This document shows positions 49,086-56,862 of a stretch of 64,000 nucleotides of DNA, in pieces (positions within the stretch are counted from its first letter, which is position 1; each line of letters begins with the position of its first letter). The stretch comes from Streptomyces sp. WMMC500 (GTDB lineage: Bacteria > Actinomycetota > Actinomycetes > Streptomycetales > Streptomycetaceae). The translations under genes were made by a program, and so were the position numbers. Location: NCBI RefSeq assembly GCF_027497195.1, contig NZ_CP114905.1:1612001-1676000 (forward strand), given 5' to 3'. The notes under the pieces are model-generated. The model had not been told where the DNA came from and made no database searches. It saw only the letters and a list, made by a program, of their open reading frames with translations.

Positions 49086-50819
49086 GTGGCGTCCAACGAG
49101 GAGGTCGCCGCGCTCCTTCAGGAGTACGCCGACCTGCTGTCCATCACCGGTGGCGACGCCTTCAAGGCGCGCGCCTACGAGCGCGCCGCCCGCGCCGTCG
49201 CCGGCCACTCCGCCGACGTCGCCGGGCTGAACGCCAAGGAGCTGAAGGCGATCCCCGGAGTGGGTGCCTCCATCGCCGGCAAGGTCGGCGAGTATCTGCG
49301 CACGGGCCGGGTGGCGGCGATCGACGAGGCCCGCGGACGCATCCCCGCCGGGGTCCGGGAGCTGATCGCGATCCCCGCCCTCGGCCCCAAGCGCGCGCTG
49401 GTCCTGTACGAGGAGCTGGGCGTGTCCTCCGTCGACGAGTTGTCCGCGGCGATCGCCGAGCAGCGGCTGCGCGGCCTGAAGGGGTTCGGGCCGAAGAGCG
49501 AGGAGAAGCTGCTCCACGGCATCGACCTGCTGCGCGCGAACACCGGCCGGATCCCGGTCGACACGGCGCTGGAGCTGGCCGAGGACATCGTCGCGCGGCT
49601 GTCCGCGGTGGCGGGCTGCGAGCGCTGCGCGTACGCGGGCTCGCTGCGCCGGCGCCGCGGGACGGCCGGCGACCTCGACGTGCTCGCCGCCGCGGCCGAC
49701 TCCGCGCCGCTGATGGCGGCGTTCACCGGGCTGCCGGTGGTCGGCGAGGTCATCGGCGCCGGCGAGACGAAGACGAGCATCCGCACCACCGGCGGCGTCC
49801 AGGTCGACCTGCGGGTGGTGCCGCCGGACGCGTGGGGCGCGGCGCTGCAGTACTTCACCGGGTCCAAGCAGCACAACATCCGCCTCCGCGAGAACGCCGT
49901 GCGCAAGAAGCTGAAGCTGTCGGAGTACGGGCTCTTCCACGCCCGTAGCGGACGCCGCATCCGGGTCACGACCGAAGAGGACGTCTACGCCCGCCTCGGC
50001 CTGCCCTGGATCCCGCCGCCGCTGCGCGAGGACCGCGGCGAGATCGAGGCCGCGGCCCGCGACGAGCTGCCGGAGCCGGTCACGGAGGACGACCTGCGCG
50101 GCGACCTGCACACCCACACCGACCTCACCGACGGCATCGACACGCTGGAGGCGATGGTCGACGCCGCCCGGGAGCGCGGCTACGCCTACTACGCGATCAC
50201 CGACCACGCCCCCGAGCTGCGCATGCAGCGCATGACGAGGGAGAAGATGCTCGCCCAGCGCGAGCGGGTCGCGGAGCTGGACGCGCGCTACCGGCGGGGC
50301 AGGGGCGGGCTGCGGCTGCTGCACGGCACGGAGCTGAACATCGCGCCGGACGGCTCGGTCGACTGGCCGGGCGAGTTCCTGGAGACGTTCGACCTGTGCG
50401 TGGCCTCGGTGCACTCCCACTTCACCCAGCCGAAGGACGAGATGACCCGGCGCTTCCTCGCGGCCGTCGAGAACCCGCACGTGCACGTCATCGGCCACCC
50501 CACCACCCGCAAGGCCGGCAAGCGGCCGGCGGTCGACGCGGACTGGGACGCGATCTTCGCGGCCTGCGCCCGTACGGGCACGGCGCTGGAGGTCAACGCG
50601 CACCCGAACCGGCTCGACCTGCCGGACGAGCTGATCCTGCGGGCGCGGAGCCACGGCGTGAAGTTCGCCGTGGACAGCGACGCGCACTCCGTGACGGACC
50701 TGGCGAACATGCGCTACGGGGTGGGCATCGCGCAGCGGGGCTGGCTGACGCCGGCGGACGTGATCAATACCTGGCCGCTGGCGAAGCTGCGCCGCTTCCT
50801 GCGGGCGAAGGGAACGTGA
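49086..50819 (+). CDS. polX: Family X DNA polymerase with PHP 3'-5' exonuclease domain
   Basis: 577 residues, the usual size of bacterial PolX, a base-excision repair polymerase. The N-terminal 8-kDa/HhH region has NEEVAALLQEYADLLSITGGDAFKARAYERAARAV, AIPGVGASIAGKVGEYL and IPALGPKRALVLYEEL. The palm has AYAGSLRRRRGTAGDLDVL, with the DLD metal motif. The C-terminal PHP domain has DLHTHTDLTDG, YYAITDHAPELRM, LHGTELNI, ASVHSHFTQPKDEM, IGHPTTRKAGKRP and the final AVDSDAH, so all PHP metal ligands are present. GTG 49086 follows GAGGTG by seven bases and matches homologues starting at SNEEV. An ATG at 48987 and GTG 48801 would give longer, less typical N-termini. Confidence 0.92.
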   Translation: MASNEEVAALLQEYADLLSITGGDAFKARAYERAARAVAGHSADVAGLNAKELKAIPGVGASIAGKVGEYLRTGRVAAIDEARGRIPAGVRELIAIPALGPKRALVLYEELGVSSVDELSAAIAEQRLRGLKGFGPKSEEKLLHGIDLLRANTGRIPVDTALELAEDIVARLSAVAGCERCAYAGSLRRRRGTAGDLDVLAAAADSAPLMAAFTGLPVVGEVIGAGETKTSIRTTGGVQVDLRVVPPDAWGAALQYFTGSKQHNIRLRENAVRKKLKLSEYGLFHARSGRRIRVTTEEDVYARLGLPWIPPPLREDRGEIEAAARDELPEPVTEDDLRGDLHTHTDLTDGIDTLEAMVDAARERGYAYYAITDHAPELRMQRMTREKMLAQRERVAELDARYRRGRGGLRLLHGTELNIAPDGSVDWPGEFLETFDLCVASVHSHFTQPKDEMTRRFLAAVENPHVHVIGHPTTRKAGKRPAVDADWDAIFAACARTGTALEVNAHPNRLDLPDELILRARSHGVKFAVDSDAHSVTDLANMRYGVGIAQRGWLTPADVINTWPLAKLRRFLRAKGT

Positions 50820-50837
50820 GGGGCGGGCCGCTCACGT
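50814..50837. terminator. Hairpin containing both convergent stop codons
   Basis: ACGTGAG (50814-50820) and CTCACGT (50831-50837) form a 7-bp stem around GGGCGGGCCG. The TGA of polX lies in the left arm and the TGA of the BrkB gene in the right arm, so the two stop codons pair with each other's surroundings. Confidence 0.5.
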
Positions 50838-52310
50838 GACCTCGTGCCGCTCGTCCTCCTCCCGCTCCTCCCGTTCCTCCCGCTCTTCCCGCCCCGGCGC
50901 CTCCTCCCGCTCCCGCGGCTCCGCGGGCTCCGGCGGCTCGTCCCGCTCCGGCGGCTCCGCGCGCTCCGGCGGCTCGTCCCGCTCCGGCGGCTCCGCGCGC
51001 TCCGGCTGGTCCGCGCGCTCCGGCGGGTCCGCGGGCTCCCGCGGCTCGGCCCGCCGTTCCTCCGCCCGGGTCCGGCCGGCCTCCGCCCCCGCCTTGTGGG
51101 CCACCGTCTGGTGGGCCACCGTCCCGGCCCGCCGGACCGCCGCCCCGGCCCTTCGGACCCCCGCCCCGGCCCTGCGGCCCGCCGCCCCGGCCCGCCGGGT
51201 CTCTTCTCCTGCCTCCTCCTCTTCCTCCGCCCGCTCCGGCTCCGGCTCCCGCGCCCACTCCTCGGCCGAGGCGTCCCCGTCGAGCCCGCGCAGGCGCGCC
51301 TGCCGCTCCGAGGAGGCCGCCGCGACCAGCCTGGCCGCCGCCTCCTCCCGGGCGCGGGCCGTCTCGGCGCGGCCCGTGGCGGTGGCGACGGACGGCCAGA
51401 CGCGGTCGAACGCGGCGTTGACCGCCGCGCCGACCAGCACGGCGAAGGCCGAGACGCCGAACCAGAGCAGCACCGCGACGGGGGCGGCCAGCGACCCGTA
51501 GATCGTCGGGCCCTCCACGGCGTTCAGCAGATAGAGCCGCAGCAGCACGCTGCCCAGCAGCCACATGCCGAGCGCGACCAGCGCGCCCGGCAGGTCCTCC
51601 CGCCACGGCGAGCGCACGGGGACGGCCGCGTGGTAGAGCGTCGTCAGGAAGATGATCGACAGCAGCACGACGACCGGCCAGTACAGCACCCGGACGGCCG
51701 TCTCGCTCCACGGCAGCAACTGCACCACCGCGTCCGGCCCCGCCACCGTCAGCGGCAGCGCGACCACGCCGATGACCAGCGCCACGAGGTACAGCCCGAA
51801 CGCCAGCAGCCGGGTCCTGACGATGCCGCGGTGGCCTTCGAGCCCGTACATGATGGTGATGGTGTCGATGAAGACGTTCACGGCGCGCGAGCCCGACCAC
51901 AGCGCGAGCGCGAAGCCGAACGAGATGAGGTCGGGGCGCCCCCCGCGGGTGACGTCGTCGATCAGCGGGCGGACGATCTGGTCGACGCCCTTGGCCGTAA
52001 GGACCGTGTCGGAGGCGTCGATGATGTTGCCCCGGATCGTCTCGATGTCGATGAGCCACTGGTCGAAGTAGCCCAGCAGGCCGAGGAGGCCGAGGAGCAG
52101 CGGCGGCAGCGACAGGAGGCTGAAGAACGCGGCCTCGGCGGCGAGGCCGATCACGCGGTGCTGCATGCAGGTGTCGACGGTGTCCTTCAGCAGCAGCCAG
52201 GCCACCCGGCGCTTGGGGAGGTTCTGGTACACGGCGCGGGCCCGGCGCAGCCGGCCGCGGGGGCCGCCGCGTCCGTCCTGTTCCGCACCCGTTTCCCGTT
52301 CTGCTCCCAC
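50832..52310 (-). CDS. BrkB/YihY-family integral membrane protein with charged repeat tail
   Basis: 492 residues. Six membrane segments in the YihY/BrkB core (about 60-315): AAEAAFFSLLSLPPLLLGLLGLLGYF, RPDLISFGFALALWSGSRAVNVFI, LAFGLYLVALVIGVVALPLTV, LYWPVVVLLSIIFLTTLYH, LPGALVALGMWLLGSVLLRLYLL and GSLAAPVAVLLWFGVSAFAVLVGAAVNAAFD. The C-terminal 160 residues are highly charged: an Arg/Ala stretch and a run of ERAEPP/ERDEPP hexapeptides encoded by a tandem DNA repeat. GTG 52310 lies six bases after TACGGT on its strand, suggesting a leaderless mRNA. It is divergent from the AidB-like gene with start codons only 18 bases apart. Function of the family is unsettled. Confidence 0.85.
   Translation of the reverse strand: MGAERETGAEQDGRGGPRGRLRRARAVYQNLPKRRVAWLLLKDTVDTCMQHRVIGLAAEAAFFSLLSLPPLLLGLLGLLGYFDQWLIDIETIRGNIIDASDTVLTAKGVDQIVRPLIDDVTRGGRPDLISFGFALALWSGSRAVNVFIDTITIMYGLEGHRGIVRTRLLAFGLYLVALVIGVVALPLTVAGPDAVVQLLPWSETAVRVLYWPVVVLLSIIFLTTLYHAAVPVRSPWREDLPGALVALGMWLLGSVLLRLYLLNAVEGPTIYGSLAAPVAVLLWFGVSAFAVLVGAAVNAAFDRVWPSVATATGRAETARAREEAAARLVAAASSERQARLRGLDGDASAEEWAREPEPERAEEEEEAGEETRRAGAAGRRAGAGVRRAGAAVRRAGTVAHQTVAHKAGAEAGRTRAEERRAEPREPADPPERADQPERAEPPERDEPPERAEPPERDEPPEPAEPREREEAPGREEREEREEREEDERHEVT
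50927..51016 (-). repeat. 36-bp tandem repeat coding for Glu-Arg-Ala/Asp-Glu-Pro-Pro hexapeptides
   Basis: Two perfect 36-bp copies (50927-50962 and 50963-50998) are followed by an imperfect 18-bp half copy (50999-51016). Each unit codes on the minus strand for two hexapeptides, ERAEPP and ERDEPP. Similar but diverged hexapeptides continue on both sides. The repeat is in frame, so copy number changes would only lengthen or shorten the tail of the BrkB protein. Confidence 0.8.
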
Positions 52311-52315
52311 CTGCC

Positions 52316-52322
52316 TACCGTA
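52316..52322. promoter_or_regulatory. Shared -10 element of two divergent leaderless promoters
   Basis: TACCGTA gives TACCGT on plus (52316-52321) seven bases before ATG 52329, and TACGGT on minus (52322-52317) six bases before GTG 52310. Both are in the position of a -10 box for leaderless transcripts. The two promoters overlap and could not be occupied at once. No strong -35 hexamer is visible on either side. Confidence 0.5.
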
Positions 52323-52328
52323 GCTGTC

Positions 52329-53990
52329 ATGGCAGCAGTTACTCATTCGGTGACAAATCAGGCACCGCCCCTGGTCGGCTACGACGTCTACGCCGCGGAC
52401 GCGGCCCTCACGGAGGCGGTCGAGCGGTACGTCGCGCCCGAGCGGCGCGCCGAGGCGCACGCGGAGCTGACCGCCCTCGGTCTGGCGGCGGGGTCCGCCG
52501 AGGCGCAGCGGTGGGGCGTCGAGGCGAACGCCTCGCCGCCGGTCCTGCACACCCACGACCGCTACGGCCACCGAATCGACGAGGTCGCCTTCCACCCCTC
52601 CTGGCACCGGCTGCTGGAGCGCGGCGTGGCCGCCGGGCTGACCGACGCCTGGGACCGGCCGGACGGGCACGTGCGGCGGGCCGCGGGGTTCCTGGTGTGG
52701 ACGCAGGCCGAGGCGGGGCACGGCTGCCCGCTGTCGATGACGCACGCCGCGGTGCCCGCGCTGCGCGCCCAGCCGGAGCTGGCCGCCGTGTGGGAGCCGC
52801 TCCTGACCTCGCGGGTGTACGAACCGGGCCTGGCGCCCGTCGCCGGGAAGGCGGGGGCGATCGCCGGGATGGGGATGACGGAGAAGCAGGGCGGCTCGGA
52901 CGTACGGGCGAACACCACGCGCGCGGAGCCGGCCGGGGACGGCGCCTACGCGCTGACGGGCCACAAGTGGTTCTGCTCGGCGCCGATGTCGGACGCCTTC
53001 CTGGTGCTCGCGCAGGCGCCGGCCGGGCCGGCCGGCGCCGGGCCCGGCGGGCCGACCTGCTTCCTGCTGCCGCGGGTGCTGCCGGACGGCAGCCGCAACA
53101 CCTTCCTGCTGCAGCGGCTGAAGGACAAGCTCGGCAACCGTTCGAACGCCTCCGCGGAGGTCGAGTTCGACGGCACGACGCTCGCCTGGCGGGTCGGCGA
53201 CGAGGGCCGCGGCATCCCGGCGATCATCGAGATGGTCGCCGCCACCCGGGTCGACTGCGCGACGGCCGCGGCGGCCGTGATGCGGCAGGCGGTCGCGCAG
53301 GCGGTGCACCACTGCACGTACCGCGCGGCGTTCGGCGGGGTGCTCGCCGACAAGCCGCTGATGCGCAACGTCCTGGCCGACCTGGCGCTGGAGTCGGAGG
53401 CGGCGACGGCGCTGGCGCTGCGGCTGGCGGCGGCGTACGACGCGGACACCGACGAGGAGCGGGCCTTCCTGCGGCTGGCGCTGCCGGCGGCGAAGTACTG
53501 GGTGACCAAGCGGTGTACGCCGGTGACGGCCGAGGCGCTGGAGTGCCTGGGCGGCAACGGGTACGTGGAGGAGTCGGGGATGCCGCGGCTGCTGCGCGAG
53601 GCCCCGCTGAACTCGATCTGGGAGGGCTCCGGCAACGTACAGGCGCTCGACCTGCTGCGGGCGCTGCGGCGGGAGCCGCGGGCGGTGGACGCCGTGCTCA
53701 CCGAGATCGGCCGGGCGCGCGGCGCGGACCACCGGCTGGACCGGGCGGTCAAGGCCCTGCTGACGGAGCTGTCCGACCTGGAGGGAGTCGAGACCCGGGC
53801 GCGCCGGCTGGCGGAGCGGCTGGCGCTGGTGCTGCAGGGGGCGCTGCTCGTACGGTACGCGCCGGCGGCAGTGGCTGACGCCTTCTGCGCCTCGCGGCTG
53901 GGCGGCGAGTGGGGCGCGGCGCTGGGGACGCTGCCGCACGGGCCCGACCTGCGCGCGGTGGTCGACCGGGCCCGGCCGGTGGCGGGCTAG
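52329..53990 (+). CDS. AidB-like acyl-CoA dehydrogenase
   Basis: 553 residues, close to E. coli AidB (541), a flavoprotein of the acyl-CoA dehydrogenase family induced by alkylation damage. Diagnostic stretches are THSVTNQAPPLVGYDVY at the start, TMTHAAVPAL-like LSMTHAAVPALRAQPEL, GMGMTEKQGGSDVRANTTRAE (about 177-197), GHKWFCSAPMSDAFLVLAQ, RLKDKLGNRSNASAEVEFDG and SIWEGSGNVQALDLLRALRR (about 430). The catalytic Glu position NSIWEGSGN is as in AidB. ATG 52329 starts seven bases after TACCGT. Its ends are an AidB-type C-terminal helical domain. Its function in streptomycetes (DNA protection or acyl-CoA oxidation) is open. A perfect 13-bp hairpin follows. Confidence 0.88.
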   Translation: MAAVTHSVTNQAPPLVGYDVYAADAALTEAVERYVAPERRAEAHAELTALGLAAGSAEAQRWGVEANASPPVLHTHDRYGHRIDEVAFHPSWHRLLERGVAAGLTDAWDRPDGHVRRAAGFLVWTQAEAGHGCPLSMTHAAVPALRAQPELAAVWEPLLTSRVYEPGLAPVAGKAGAIAGMGMTEKQGGSDVRANTTRAEPAGDGAYALTGHKWFCSAPMSDAFLVLAQAPAGPAGAGPGGPTCFLLPRVLPDGSRNTFLLQRLKDKLGNRSNASAEVEFDGTTLAWRVGDEGRGIPAIIEMVAATRVDCATAAAAVMRQAVAQAVHHCTYRAAFGGVLADKPLMRNVLADLALESEAATALALRLAAAYDADTDEERAFLRLALPAAKYWVTKRCTPVTAEALECLGGNGYVEESGMPRLLREAPLNSIWEGSGNVQALDLLRALRREPRAVDAVLTEIGRARGADHRLDRAVKALLTELSDLEGVETRARRLAERLALVLQGALLVRYAPAAVADAFCASRLGGEWGAALGTLPHGPDLRAVVDRARPVAG

Positions 53991-54016
53991 GACCTGTCCG
54001 GCGGGCGCGGGGATCG

Positions 54017-54063
54017 ACAGCGGAAGGCCCCTCCCGCAGGGTGGAGAGGTGGCCTTCCGCTGT
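54017..54063 (+). terminator. Perfect 13-bp stem terminator after the AidB-like gene
   Basis: ACAGCGGAAGGCC (54017-54029) and GGCCTTCCGCTGT (54051-54063) pair perfectly. The 21-base loop can form a smaller inner CCTC/GAGG stem. It lies 27 bases after the TAG stop. Confidence 0.7.
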
Positions 54064-54159
54064 GGCAGGGCGTCGGAAAGCGGTGCCGCGCCGACTCGGC
54101 ACCCCCTCCGCTCGTCAACCCCGGGCCACTCAACTCCTCGCGCACGCGCGCACGCAAAG

Positions 54160-54177
54160 GTTGCACACCGTTGCAAC
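54160..54177 (+). promoter_or_regulatory. Inverted repeat GTTGCA-N6-TGCAAC upstream of the GAF regulator
   Basis: GTTGCA (54160-54165), six bases CACCGT and TGCAAC (54172-54177) form a perfect 6-bp inverted repeat, 108 bases before the start codon at 54285. TTGCAACG-type repeats occur in front of alcohol and aldehyde dehydrogenase genes controlled by GAF-domain activators in actinomycetes; here it lies before the regulator gene itself. The rest of the 294-base gap contains the terminator above and nothing else clear. Confidence 0.45.
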
Positions 54178-54284
54178 GTAGAAATGCTGCGTGATCGGTT
54201 TGGTCCAAGAGGTGGGCGGAGGGGCGGTGACCCGGGCACCATTGACCCCAGGCCGGCCGAACGGGCGGGCCGGCGGGGAGTGTT

Positions 54285-55661
54285 GTGCCGGAGAGTACGG
54301 ATACGGGCGGCGGCGGGCGGGGGCCCCGGCAGCGGAGCCGGGTGCGTGGCCCCCGGGCCGGCTGGGGCCGTGCGCTGACCGGTGCGGGCGGGCCGGCGGG
54401 CGGCTCGGCGAGCGGCCGCGCGGGCGGGCGTACGGACGGGCGTGCCACCGAGGCGTACGCGCTCCCCCTGCCGAAGCTGCCGGCGGCCGCCGACCGGCCG
54501 CGCGAGGTGATCGGCGACTCGTGGCGCCGCGCGGAGGAGAGCGGCCTGGACCGCGAGTGCGGCCGGCCGCGGCGCCAGGTGGGCGTGGCGGAGCTGGAGT
54601 GGCGGCGGCGTACGGCGGGTGTAGGCGCCCTGCGCGAGGTGCTGCGCGACGGGCTGATCCCGGCCGAGGACACCGTGCCCGAGCACGTCGTCGTGGTCAC
54701 CGACGCCGACGGCGTGGTGCTGTGGCGGGACGGGGAGCGCGCGATGCTCAAGGCGGTGAGCCGCATCGGGCTGGCGGAGGGCGCGAGTTGGAGCGAGGAC
54801 TCCGTCGGCACCAACGGCATCGGCACCGCGCTGGCGACGGGCCACCCCGTGGGCGTCTACGGCGACGAGCACTTCCTGCGCACCTGCCGCCGGTGGAGCT
54901 GCGCCGCCGCGCCGCTGACGGACCCGCGCGACGGGCGGCTGCTCGGCGTGGTCAACGTGACCGGCCCGGCGCGCACGATGCCGACGATGTCGCTGGCGTT
55001 CGTCACCGCCGTCGGCCGGGTCGCGGAGGGCGAGCTGCGGGACCGGCACTGGACGGCGATGGAGCGGCTGCGGGCCGTCGCCGCGCCCGTCCTCGCGGGT
55101 GTCGGCGGCCGGGTGCTGGCCGTGGACGAGCACGGCTGGGCGGCGGCGGCCACCGGGATGGTGCCGCCGGAGCGGGTGGCGCTGCCGAAGTCGCCGGCGG
55201 CGGGCCCGTGCGTGCTGCCGGGTCTCGGGCGGTGTGCGCTGGAGCCGCTGCCGGGCGGTGGGTGGCTGGTACGGGTCGAGCCGGAGGGGACCGCGGCGGC
55301 GCCGACCCGGGTGGTGCTGGACCTGACCCGGCCGGCGTCGCCGAGCCTGGCGGTGCTGGGCGGCGCGGGGCGCTGGTCGCAGCAGGTGAGCCCGCGGCAC
55401 GCGGAGTTGCTGTACCTGCTGGCGGTGCACCGCGACGGGTTCAGCTCCACGGCGCTGGCCGACGCGCTCTTCGGCGACCCGGGGCGCACGGTGACGGTAC
55501 GCGCGGAGCTGTCCCGGCTGCGCCGGAAGCTGGGCGGGCTGCTGGCGCATCGGCCGTATCGTTTCTCCGACGAGGTCGACGTCCAGCTCCTGCTCCCCAC
55601 CCGGCCCGCCGACCTGCTCCCCCGGTCCACGGCCCCGGCGGTCCTGGCCGCCCGGAGCTGA
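54285..55661 (+). CDS. GAF-domain transcriptional regulator (AcoR-like sensor, winged C-terminus)
   Basis: 458 residues. A Gly/Arg-rich leader of about 55 residues precedes REVIGDSWRRAEESGLD, the hallmark of AcoR-type activators, and a GAF domain (about 120-265: VVTDADGVVLWRDGERAMLKAVSRIGLAEGASWSEDSVGTNGIGTAL, motif span). The sequence SEDSVGTNGIGTALATGHPV is diagnostic. There is no AAA+ sigma-54 domain. The C-terminus has a winged-helix-like HAELLYLLAVHRDGFSSTALADALFG and VRAELSRLRRKLGG (about 370-425). Such proteins sense small alcohols, aldehydes or acetoin. GTG 54285 follows GGGGAG. No obvious dehydrogenase target lies next to it. Confidence 0.8.
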   Translation: MPESTDTGGGGRGPRQRSRVRGPRAGWGRALTGAGGPAGGSASGRAGGRTDGRATEAYALPLPKLPAAADRPREVIGDSWRRAEESGLDRECGRPRRQVGVAELEWRRRTAGVGALREVLRDGLIPAEDTVPEHVVVVTDADGVVLWRDGERAMLKAVSRIGLAEGASWSEDSVGTNGIGTALATGHPVGVYGDEHFLRTCRRWSCAAAPLTDPRDGRLLGVVNVTGPARTMPTMSLAFVTAVGRVAEGELRDRHWTAMERLRAVAAPVLAGVGGRVLAVDEHGWAAAATGMVPPERVALPKSPAAGPCVLPGLGRCALEPLPGGGWLVRVEPEGTAAAPTRVVLDLTRPASPSLAVLGGAGRWSQQVSPRHAELLYLLAVHRDGFSSTALADALFGDPGRTVTVRAELSRLRRKLGGLLAHRPYRFSDEVDVQLLLPTRPADLLPRSTAPAVLAARS

Positions 55662-55715
55662 GTTCGCCCGCGCGGGTTATGATCGCCGGCCCACGCGTCT
55701 GCAGGGGAGGAAGCG

Positions 55716-56747
55716 ATGCCCGTCGGGCCCGCGACCGCTGACACCGTCTACGAACCCGTCCCCCTCTGGGCGAAGATCCCGCACGGGATCTGGCTCAGGG
55801 AAGCCACCTCCGTGGCCGTCGACTCGGCCGACCGGGTCTACGTCTTCAACCGCGGCAACATGCCGGTGCTCGTCTTCGACCCGGACGGCAACGTTGTCGA
55901 CATGTGGGGCAACGACACCCCGTACCTCGGCACCGAGCTGTACGAGGACCCCTACGGCAACACCCAGCCGCGCTGGCGCGGCTGCCGCTTCACCCGCCCG
56001 CACGCGGTCACCGTCGACCACGAGGACCACCTCTGGCTCGTCGACGACGTCGGCAACAGGATCACCAAGACCGATCGCGCGGGCACCACCCTGCTGACCC
56101 TCGGCACCGGCGAGCCCAGCGGCTTCCAGAGCGGCGAGCCCTTCAACCGCCCCACGGACGTGGCGATATGCCCGCGCACGGGCGACGTCTTCGTCAGCGA
56201 CGGCTACGGCAACTCCCGTGTCCACCACTACGACGCCGCCGGCCGCCACCTCGCCTCCTGGGGCACCCCCGGGACGGACCCGGGCAGCTTCAGCCTCCCG
56301 CACGCGCTGACCCTCGCGGACGCCGCCGACGGCGACGGCACCGTCGTCGTCTGCGACCGCGAGAACCACCGCGTCCAGGTCTTCTCCCGCGCCGGCGACT
56401 TCCGCACCACCTGGCACGCGCACAAGGCCGTGGCCGTCTGCGCCACGGGCACCGGCCCCGACACCCGCCTCTACGTCGCCGAACAGGGCCCGCCCCCGGT
56501 GCAGCACGGCGTCCCCGGCATCGGCCACAAGATCCGCGTCTTCGACACCGCGGGCCGCGAGGTCACCCGCTTCGGCGCGGACCTCCCCGGCGAGTCCCCG
56601 GCCAGCTTCAACTGGCTGCACAGCATCGCGGTCGACTCGGCGGGCGACGTGTACGCGGCGGAGGTGTCGTACGTCGAGGTGGGCAGCAAACTGAGCCCGC
56701 CGCGCGAGCTGGTGAGCCTCCGCAAGTGGCGCCGCGCCACCGGCTGA
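55716..56747 (+). CDS. NHL-repeat six-bladed beta-propeller protein
   Basis: 343 residues. NHL-type blades repeat through most of the length: ATSVAVDSADRVYVFNRGN, PHAVTVDHEDHLWLVDDVGNRITKTDRAG, PTDVAICPRTGDVFVSDGYGNSRVHHYDAAG, PHALTLADAADGDGTVVVCDRENHRVQVFSRAG and LHSIAVDSAGDVYAAEVSY. The pattern is like peptidyl-alpha-hydroxyglycine lyase and serum paraoxonase-like lactonases, but whether metal and catalytic residues are complete is not clear. There is no signal peptide. ATG 55716 follows GGGGAGGAAG. It lies 54 bases after the GAF regulator and might be its target. Function uncertain. Confidence 0.78.
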   Translation: MPVGPATADTVYEPVPLWAKIPHGIWLREATSVAVDSADRVYVFNRGNMPVLVFDPDGNVVDMWGNDTPYLGTELYEDPYGNTQPRWRGCRFTRPHAVTVDHEDHLWLVDDVGNRITKTDRAGTTLLTLGTGEPSGFQSGEPFNRPTDVAICPRTGDVFVSDGYGNSRVHHYDAAGRHLASWGTPGTDPGSFSLPHALTLADAADGDGTVVVCDRENHRVQVFSRAGDFRTTWHAHKAVAVCATGTGPDTRLYVAEQGPPPVQHGVPGIGHKIRVFDTAGREVTRFGADLPGESPASFNWLHSIAVDSAGDVYAAEVSYVEVGSKLSPPRELVSLRKWRRATG

Positions 56748-56784
56748 CGCCGGGCGGGGAAGCGCATCGGAGCGGCAGAGCGCG

Positions 56785-56823
56785 GCGCGGGACCGCCGGT
56801 GACCCGCACCGGCGGTCCCGCGC
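56785..56823. terminator. Perfect 17-bp stem bidirectional terminator
   Basis: GCGCGGGACCGCCGGTG (56785-56801) and CACCGGCGGTCCCGCGC (56807-56823) pair without mismatch around ACCCG. It lies between the NHL-repeat gene and the convergent ABC transporter ATPase gene. Confidence 0.8.
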
Positions 56824-56862
56824 GACACTGCGCCGAACCCGACCGCGCCGCCCGGCAGGGGG

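Noticed and set aside
50832..55550. A 1572-codon open frame on the minus strand running through the AidB-like and GAF regulator genes
   Set aside because: Only the part from 52310 downwards resembles a protein (BrkB). The rest is Arg/Pro/Gly-rich antisense shadow of well-supported plus-strand genes, as expected at this GC content.
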